DNA from: a virus
IMG/VR virus record: IMGVR_UViG_3300037261_000066
Coordinates: 1-26,488 of that record
Direction: 5' to 3' (one strand)
Length of the DNA stretch: 26,488 nt
Shown here: positions 7,338 through 11,754 of the stretch, in pieces
How the letters are laid out: each line of letters opens with the position of its first letter
How positions within the stretch are numbered: position 1 is the first letter of the stretch
Program-made: the position numbers and the translations under genes
The notes under the pieces: generated by a model
Databases searched by the model: none
What the model was told of the DNA's origin: nothing
The model's input: only the letters and a program-made list of their open reading frames with translations

Positions 7338-7412
7338 TGCACGCAAGTGATCTGGCGATCATTCAAGTCTCATAAGCTTGAGGGCGTGGTTCGAATCCAC
7401 GGCGAGCACCCA
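7338..7412 (+). tRNA. tRNA with CAT anticodon (Met or Ile2), CCA encoded
   Basis: Acceptor TGCACGC (7338-7344) pairs with GCGAGCA (7402-7408), with one A-A mismatch at the fourth pair. The D arm is GTGA-TCTGGCGA-TCAT. The anticodon stem CAAGT/GCTTG holds loop CTCATAA with anticodon CAT. The T arm is a canonical CGTGG-TTCGAAT-CCACG. C7409 is the discriminator and CCA is encoded at 7410-7412. It lacks the GGG/CCC anticodon stem and C1-A72 mismatch of initiators, so elongator Met or Ile2 (lysidine-modified) is more likely; sequence alone does not decide. Position 8 is A instead of the near-universal T, so it may be divergent or decaying. It begins only nine bases after the scaffold stop. Confidence 0.8.
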
Positions 7413-7425
7413 TATAAAGTTACCA

Positions 7426-7454
7426 ATCAACCCCCTTAAATGGGACACGTTGAT
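7426..7454 (+). other. MCP leader hairpin 1
   Basis: ATCAAC (7426-7431) pairs with GTTGAT (7449-7454), with an inner CCC/GGG stem (within 7432-7435 and 7442-7444). It lies 14 bases after the tRNA end and six bases before the larger leader helix. It may protect or define the RNA left after tRNA processing. Confidence 0.5.
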
Positions 7455-7460
7455 AGATAA

Positions 7461-7590
7461 CAAGCAAATCCCCCTGTTGTACAAGGATAAGGAATGTGTC
7501 AAAGGAATCTGGACAAGCGACAGCCCCGGAAGATAATGATGCGATAGCGGCTTAGACGGCTATAATTCTGGAACTTGTACAACTTGCTTG
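7461..7590 (+). promoter_or_regulatory. MCP leader: 17-bp bulged helix closing an 88-base domain
   Basis: CAAGCAA (7461-7467) and GTTGTACAAG (7476-7485) pair with CTTGTACAAC (7574-7583) and TTGCTTG (7584-7590). This gives a 7-bp and a 10-bp helix separated only by an 8-base bulge (ATCCCCCT) on the 5' side. The enclosed 88 bases contain ATAGC/GCTAT (7544-7548 and 7559-7563). The helix ends 47 bases before the MCP start. It is probably an mRNA leader structure that controls, stabilises or marks processing of the MCP transcript. The core 8-mer TTGTACAA is itself a palindrome, so two operator sites about 98 bp apart are an alternative. I do not recognise a known riboswitch or ribozyme class. Confidence 0.55.
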
Positions 7591-7637
7591 AGATATTGCG
7601 CTCACAAGTATATTGTGTAACAGAAGGTATTACTACT

Positions 7638-7989
7638 ATGGCTCTTAATCCGAACCTAACGAGTACTTCTGGTTTGAATGATGCGTCAGCTATTTTCTAT
7701 GATAGAAAGTTGCTTACGCGTCTTATGTTTTCCTTGTTCTTCCAGGAAAACGCGGAGAAGCGAACGCTTCCTCGTCAGACCGGTACTCAGATCCAATTCC
7801 TGCGCCCTGTAAATCAGGCTGCGGTCACCACGCCCCTGGGCGAAGGCACGAACCCCAATGGTCAAGTTTGGCAGTCCACCAAAATCTTGGCTACGCCCGT
7901 ACAATACGGCGCGTATGTTGCGTACTCCGACAGACTTATGCTGGAAGCGTATGACAACATCACTGAAGCCATTCACGACGTTCTTGGCT
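7638..7989 (+). CDS. Major capsid protein, exon 1 (N4-gp56-like family)
   Basis: Exon 1 encodes the first 117 residues plus one base of codon 118. The start is ATG 7638 with SD AGAAGG (7622-7627); in-frame codons further upstream lie inside the structured leader. The sequence follows the N4-gp56 capsid pattern: YDRKLLTRLMFSLFFQENA, a basic strand region (RTLPRQTGTQIQFLRPVNQ), TTPLGEGTNPNG, then QYGAYVAYSDRLMLEAYDN and ITEAIHDVLG. Without splicing the frame reaches TAA at 7995-7997, giving a 119-aa fragment. Joined to 8632-9224 it gives a 314-aa protein with an uninterrupted family pattern across the junction (VLG-Y-QAGLSLDT). The junction is supported by P1 and P10 pairings of the group I intron. 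The MCP forms the HK97-fold shell and should be among the most expressed genes. Confidence 0.92.
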
Positions 7990-8631
7990 TAAATTAACTG
8001 ATAGGTCAAGTAAAATTGGGTAAAAACGGAAAATAGCCATTGACAAATGGCCAATTCCGTGTTAAGCTAAAGTGTAACAGCTTTAGCCAATGTAGAGAGT
8101 AGGGAGTGAAGAATAGATGAAGCGAGTTTGTCCTAATAAGCAGTTTTGTAAAAGGGGCCACGATACTTTTACGGTTGGGCGTGACACATTTCATAATCAG
8201 TGCTTGGAATGTAAGCACCAACTAGAAAAGACTTGGCACTCTAAAAATCCGCTTGTCTGGCGAACAAAAAGCTGGAAAACGCAGGGCATTAGAAACGCAG
8301 ATGGAACGGATTTTACCGTGGTTGATTTCGATAGACTTTATCAAATCCAACAAGGAAAATGCGCCATCTGTGATAGGCATAGTAGCGAATTAAAACTAAC
8401 TCTTTCTGTAGACCACAACCATATTACAGGAATCGTTAGAGGGCTATTATGTAAAGGCTGCAATTATTTTCTGGGTTCTGTTGAAAATGAAACTTATAAA
8501 AAGTTTCTCGCTTACCTCGACCGAAATAATCTCCCCACGAATACCCAACAAGCTTAATAGCTTGAAGATGTACTCCGAACAACGTAGTAATACGTTGATG
8601 TGATGATAAAAAACCTCACGATAACATATTG
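7990..8631 (+). ncRNA. Group I self-splicing intron (IA-like) in the MCP gene
   Basis: All core helices can be read. P1: exon CTTGGCT (7983-7989) plus TA pairs with TAGGTCAAG (8002-8010), placing a U-G wobble (7989, 8004) at the 5' splice site. P10: CTGAT (7998-8002) pairs with exon 2 ATCAG (8632-8636). P3: TTGGGTA (8016-8022) with TACCCAA (8542-8548). P4: ACGGAA (8026-8031) with TTCCGT (8055-8060). P5: GCCATT (8036-8041) with AATGGC (8046-8051). P6: GCTAAAG (8066-8072) with CTTTAGC (8081-8087). P7: GAGTA (8097-8101) with TACTC (8571-8575). P8: CAAGCT (8549-8554) with AGCTTG (8559-8564). P9: AACGTA (8581-8586) with TACGTT (8591-8596) and a GTAA loop. AAGATG before P7' resembles conserved J8/7. 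The intron ends in the expected G (8631). The insert between P7 and P3' is where subgroup IA carries P7.1/P7.2. Confidence 0.93.
8117..8557 (+). CDS. Intron-encoded HNH homing endonuclease (endonuclease VII type)
   Basis: The 146-aa protein ends in a recombination endonuclease VII-type HNH domain (about residues 76-120): CAIC (C82, C85), LSVDHNHITGIVRGLLC with D99-H100 and H102, then C112-K-G-C115-N116. Two CxxC pairs would hold zinc, and D99, H100 and N116 match the catalytic Asp, His and Asn expected from T4 endonuclease VII. A second Cys set near the N-terminus (C5, C11, C29, C32, with H15) looks like another zinc site for DNA binding. Such enzymes cut intron-free alleles so that the intron is copied in. 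AGGGAG (8101-8106) is a possible SD, ten bases from ATG 8117. The last codons overlap intron helices P3' and P8, so this end is both coding and structural. Confidence 0.9.
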   Translation: MKRVCPNKQFCKRGHDTFTVGRDTFHNQCLECKHQLEKTWHSKNPLVWRTKSWKTQGIRNADGTDFTVVDFDRLYQIQQGKCAICDRHSSELKLTLSVDHNHITGIVRGLLCKGCNYFLGSVENETYKKFLAYLDRNNLPTNTQQA

Positions 8632-9224
8632 ATCAGGCTGGGTTGTCCCTGGATACTATTTGTCGTAATGCCCTCACCGGCAATATGACCATTCAGTATA
8701 CTGGTACGGCTGTCAGTGAAATTACTGTCAGTGTTGTTGCTTTGGCGATTGACTTCCGCCGAGCGTCTGCGTTCCTACGCGGACTGGCTGTCCTGCCGTT
8801 TGAGGATGGTTGCTATCACGGATTGGTGCATCCGAACACGTCATTCGACCTTCAGTCTGACAGTAACACTGCCAGCTGGATCGAGTTGAATAAGTACGTG
8901 AGCATCGACAAAGTGCATGAAGGCGCTTTGGCTGGTGAACTTGGAAAGATGTCAAACATCCGCTTCCAGGAATCTCAGAACATTGCAACTGGTGTAGGAG
9001 CGGCGTCAGCCGTGACTTATCACAGCTGGGTGTTCGGGAAAGAATCATTTGGTGCGGTCGATGTGGCCAACCAGGGGATTCAGAAAATCGTACATCAACC
9101 TGGTGATTCAGGCGTGGCCGATCCGTTAAACCTCAACGGAACGATTGGTTGGAAGTGCTATGCGGTGTATCCCATCCTAGACTCTAATCGTGCAGTTGAA
9201 GTCATTGGTACCTCAAACGGGTAA
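8632..9224 (+). CDS. Major capsid protein, exon 2
   Basis: Exon 2 supplies the second base of codon 118 onward and ends at TAA 9222-9224. It opens with ATCAG, which pairs with the intron's internal guide (P10), then QAGLSLDTICRNALTGN and QYTG, a conserved-looking block of N4-gp56-type capsid proteins. It continues through DFRRASAFLRG and GCYHGLVHPNTSFDL (the peripheral and axial regions of an HK97-type fold) to a C-terminal strand region ending KCYAVYPILDSNRAVEVIG. The first in-frame start-like codon (TTG 8643) is not a real start: the frame continues upstream to the splice site and has no SD. Together with exon 1 the product is 314 aa, normal for the family. Confidence 0.92.
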
Positions 9225-9237
9225 GCTTTAAGTTAGA

Positions 9238-9266
9238 CACGGCCTCTGACCGCCAGTCATGCCGTG
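9238..9266 (+). other. Two-part RNA hairpin, copy B (CTC/T internal loop)
   Basis: Outer stem CACGGC (9238-9243) pairs with GCCGTG (9261-9266). CTC (9244-9246) faces a single T (9260). Inner stem TGAC (9247-9250) pairs with GTCA (9256-9259) around CGCCA. CACAATTT (9267-9274) follows, exactly as after copy A at 1956-1990. The stem bases differ between copies while pairing and the internal loop are kept, which supports a selected RNA structure. It lies 13 bases after the MCP stop and could protect the 3' end of the MCP message or attenuate downstream transcription. Confidence 0.65.
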
Positions 9267-9304
9267 CACAATTTGCAATAGAACATGATACAAAGGAGAT
9301 TAAA

Positions 9305-9520
9305 ATGAGTGATCCGAAAATGAATGAGAAAGACGCCACTGGTGAAACGAGTCCGAGTGCTACGAAAAATGCGTTCTCGCTTCGCACTGGTAAATTGGCT
9401 GTTGGTCCGTCTTCCAAAGGATTCGATCAGGGCTCTGCCTATGATGCTATGAATTCTGAAGAGACTGGCATTGATGGTCCTTCTGGTGTTGAGAATTACG
9501 GTAACGGCGAAAAGATGTAA
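9305..9520 (+). CDS. Small polar hypothetical protein after the MCP (71 aa)
   Basis: AAAGGAGAT (9293-9301) lies just before ATG 9305. The product is hydrophilic, rich in S, G, D, E, N and K, with no long hydrophobic stretch and probably largely disordered. It has no Cys and no recognisable motif. It follows the MCP by 80 bases, and that gap contains the copy B hairpin. Small proteins here in other phages are often head accessory or decoration proteins, but nothing in this one proves that role. Confidence 0.75.
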   Translation: MSDPKMNEKDATGETSPSATKNAFSLRTGKLAVGPSSKGFDQGSAYDAMNSEETGIDGPSGVENYGNGEKM

Positions 9521-9583
9521 TTGATGGACACTCAGAAGACCGGGTGGACTCAAATGATGGATGATGACCCAGGAGTAACAAAA

Positions 9584-9820
9584 ATGATGAATACCTCACC
9601 AAAAGACGTATCCTTTAAATGTCCGTCCTGCGGTGAGATGCTCACTGTAGAAACAAAGGGTGATTCAGATGACGAACATTCTGCTATGCAGAGTGGTACA
9701 CCTAAGAAGCAAAACGCTTCTAATATGCCTATGGACAAGTTGAGAAACAAAGTAGTTGGGTCTTCAACCCCAGGTATGTTTCAGCCGCCCCCCGCTGCAC
9801 CGAATCTGAACACATATTAA
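9584..9820 (+). CDS. Small protein with a CPSC motif and the NASxMxMDxL element (78 aa)
   Basis: The frame opens at TTG 9521 and ATG 9524, but only ATG 9584 has a strong SD (AGGAG, 9571-9575, spacing 8), so I choose it; starting at 9524 would add 20 residues. The protein has a single CPSCGE pair, which could be half of a zinc ribbon completed by dimerisation, then an acidic stretch. It continues with KKQNASNMPMDKLRNKV and a Pro-rich tail. The KKxNASxMxMDxLxxK element recurs in the 130-aa protein at 10202 (KKNASTMRMDELKHKI), suggesting both bind the same partner, perhaps the capsid. The family is unknown. Confidence 0.7.
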   Translation: MMNTSPKDVSFKCPSCGEMLTVETKGDSDDEHSAMQSGTPKKQNASNMPMDKLRNKVVGSSTPGMFQPPPAAPNLNTY

Positions 9821-9821
9821 A

Positions 9822-10202
9822 ATGGCTGATCCGAATAGCAACGTTCCACCCACAGACAATGGGTATGGTACTTTAACTGGTTTGGCTAATATGCTTAAAC
9901 AACAGCAGCCAAACAAGGCTGATGCTGGTACCGCTAAGATTCCTTTGGCTTTGCTCCCTCCTGGGACACAGCCAGGACAACGTATTAGCTTAACAGTTAC
10001 TGGAATAGATGGAGTCTCAGGTATGGCCACTGTGGTTCCTGATGCTGTTCAAAACGCCGTAGCACCGGCTCCTGCAAGCACCAGTGCAGTGAAACCCGAC
10101 GCTGTAGATAGATCAATAACAATGGGACCGATGGATGCCTTTCGTTCTTTTCTGTTCCAACAGAACCAAGACCAACCAGAGAACCAACCGGAGAATAAAT
10201 AA
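9822..10202 (+). CDS. Hypothetical head-region protein with a small beta domain (126 aa)
   Basis: It starts one base after the previous stop and overlaps the next gene by one base. Residues about 38-75 look like a compact beta module: IPLALLPPGTQPGQRISLTV, followed by MATVVPD. The next protein has a similar run (LPGSDGMAPGDRVKLAVEG), so the two may be distant relatives. The N-terminus is polar, and the C-terminus is Ala/Pro-rich and then Gln/Asn-rich (about residues 84-126), probably disordered. The position shortly after the MCP makes a capsid-binding or decoration role plausible but unproven. Confidence 0.75.
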   Translation: MADPNSNVPPTDNGYGTLTGLANMLKQQQPNKADAGTAKIPLALLPPGTQPGQRISLTVTGIDGVSGMATVVPDAVQNAVAPAPASTSAVKPDAVDRSITMGPMDAFRSFLFQQNQDQPENQPENK

Positions 10203-10594
10203 TGAAAGACTATCTAGAAGAGACTAAAATCGGTCCTACCGAAGGCAAGAAACCTGCTGTTCTACATTTAGATCATTCACAGCTTCCTGGGTCCGATGGC
10301 ATGGCCCCTGGGGACCGTGTAAAACTAGCTGTGGAGGGACACGTCCATTCTAATCACGCAAGTGACGAGTTTGGACCCGGCCATGTAGAAATTCATGCTC
10401 ACAGTATTACCCATTCAGATAAGGCCGTGGATAATCCAGTACCCAAGAAAAATGCCAGCACCATGCGGATGGATGAACTTAAGCATAAAATCAAGAGTGC
10501 CACTGAGAAAGATGAAGACATGGAAGGTCATTCTGAAGACGGCATCAAAGAAGAAGGAAAAGATGAAGTGGGAAAGGATGCACATAACGACTAA
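10202..10594 (+). CDS. Hypothetical His-rich head-region protein (130 aa)
   Basis: It overlaps both neighbours by one base (TAATG), so it is translated as part of a coupled chain. Residues about 20-75 form a beta module with LPGSDGMAPGDRVKLAVEG, then several His (GHVHSNHAS, GHVEIHAHSITHS). Then comes the KKNASTMRMDELKHKI element shared with the 78-aa protein at 9584. The last 35 residues are very acidic and Lys-rich, ending KDAHND. The His cluster could bind metal, but this is inference. It may be a capsid-associated accessory protein; no family is assigned. Confidence 0.75.
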   Translation: MKDYLEETKIGPTEGKKPAVLHLDHSQLPGSDGMAPGDRVKLAVEGHVHSNHASDEFGPGHVEIHAHSITHSDKAVDNPVPKKNASTMRMDELKHKIKSATEKDEDMEGHSEDGIKEEGKDEVGKDAHND

Positions 10595-11130
10595 TGGGAA
10601 GATCCTTGGAGGGGCTGTATGGGGGAGATTTCGAGAGGTGTTTGCGTCAGCTAAATCCAAAGCTAAAGGTATGTTGTCTTGATAATAGCAAATACGCCGC
10701 TGGTGTCTATTACATCGACCCAGTGGAAGGTTATATTTCCGTTTGTGGAGTTGATAAAGGTTTTGTTCCGGTCGCTACGACCGTAGATCAAGTAGGACAC
10801 ATTATTAAAAGTGGTTGGTATCGTGTAGTACGTATTCTTTTAAAGCAAGGATTAACGACCGTACAGAAAGTACAGAAAGTATGGCCTAACTTTTTTCTCT
10901 CAAGGATTCCAGCAGCGGTATTTTCAACAGCTGATCCGATTTTAAGCAAAGTAAAAACCTATGTCTCAGAAGCTGAAGCCAGAAAGGGTGATAAGTCGAT
11001 GACTGATGAACAGATCCTCGATATATCTGACGATATTCATAAGAAAGATACTGAAGTACAGAGGATAGAACGAGACAAAGCTAAATTTGATCTTGATAAA
11101 GCAACGGGCAAGACAAAAACCTATTTGTAA
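10594..11130 (+). CDS. Hypothetical phage protein with helical C-terminus (178 aa)
   Basis: The start overlaps the previous stop by one base. Residues about 10-90 appear globular: FERCLRQLNPKLKVCCLDNS, AGVYYIDPVEGYISVCGVDK, then a helix HIIKSGWYRVVRILLKQGL. About residues 95-115 are hydrophobic and aromatic (VWPNFFLSRIPAAVFS), but this is too short and too broken by proline to be a clear membrane helix. The last 55 residues are a charged helix, perhaps coiled coil. It is probably a head or connector accessory protein from its position, but I do not recognise a family. Confidence 0.75.
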   Translation: MGRSLEGLYGGDFERCLRQLNPKLKVCCLDNSKYAAGVYYIDPVEGYISVCGVDKGFVPVATTVDQVGHIIKSGWYRVVRILLKQGLTTVQKVQKVWPNFFLSRIPAAVFSTADPILSKVKTYVSEAEARKGDKSMTDEQILDISDDIHKKDTEVQRIERDKAKFDLDKATGKTKTYL

Positions 11131-11145
11131 CTTGGAGCTAGCAAT

Positions 11146-11754
11146 ATGGGTGTATTGACATACATTTTTCCGTCATCAACGCTAAATTTTATAACCTATA
11201 CAGCTTTGCGTTGGGGATACACTCCCATTATTAATTATACGTCAGGTGGAATAGCCGGTCAGGAAGTAGTATCCACTGACTCAAACCATAACATCTATGT
11301 GCAGATACAGAGCGGTGTATCTACAAATGCGGAGATTAAGGCTGCAATCGCCGCAACGGTGCCATCTGGGGACGGTATGTCAGCTGGGGATTACGTCAGC
11401 GTAGCTATAACGGGTGGACATACAGCAGATACTAATGTGCCTGGAAGCAGCCCTACAATGACGGGGGCCGTATCCCCGGATTTCCAAGGATTCTATGTAG
11501 ATGACACTATTACACCTTTGACTGCCTCTTACCAGCTTTTTAGATTTCCTATGGTGTCTAAGCATATTACACTTCAGAACCGTACTTTGAATAGTAATTT
11601 TAATATCATGTATAGCTGGGATGGCATCAACAATCACGGCCTGATTGAAACCAATCAATCGACTCTTTTAGACAAGACCAATGTCTCTCTAATCTATTTG
11701 AAGTATATCAACGGAGCGCCATCGTACAAACTGATGGTTAAAACAACAACCTAA
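11146..11754 (+). CDS. Two-domain virion protein with C-terminal SWDG-type domain (202 aa)
   Basis: GGAG (11134-11137) precedes ATG 11146. The N-terminal half (about residues 1-110) includes NIYVQIQSGVSTNAEIKAA and GDGMSAGDYVSVAITGG; the latter resembles the PGD beta module of the protein at 10202. The C-terminal half (about 118-202) reads QGFYVDDTITPLTASYQLFR, then MYSWDGINNHGLIE and LKYINGAPSYKL. It is clearly related to the whole 93-aa protein at 15038 (QGFYVDQTITALTASYQYFN, FSWDGTNTHGIV, VKYATGAPAYRI). This domain therefore exists both fused and alone in one genome. The beta-rich composition and position suggest a head decoration or fibre-base protein. The stop overlaps the next start by one base. 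Confidence 0.8.
   Translation: MGVLTYIFPSSTLNFITYTALRWGYTPIINYTSGGIAGQEVVSTDSNHNIYVQIQSGVSTNAEIKAAIAATVPSGDGMSAGDYVSVAITGGHTADTNVPGSSPTMTGAVSPDFQGFYVDDTITPLTASYQLFRFPMVSKHITLQNRTLNSNFNIMYSWDGINNHGLIETNQSTLLDKTNVSLIYLKYINGAPSYKLMVKTTT

Noticed and set aside
7494-7547. 17-codon basic frame in the MCP leader as a gene
   Set aside because: An AAGG-type SD is near, but the frame is too short to support; kept only as an option in the leader finding.
7561-7566. TATAAT as a promoter -10 for the MCP
   Set aside because: No acceptable -35 at 16-18 bases upstream, no TG extension, and it lies in a paired RNA arm.
7638-9224. MCP gene broken by frameshift or decay (pseudogene)
   Set aside because: The break is explained by an intron whose P1 and P10 pairings join the exons in frame, and both exons keep the capsid pattern.
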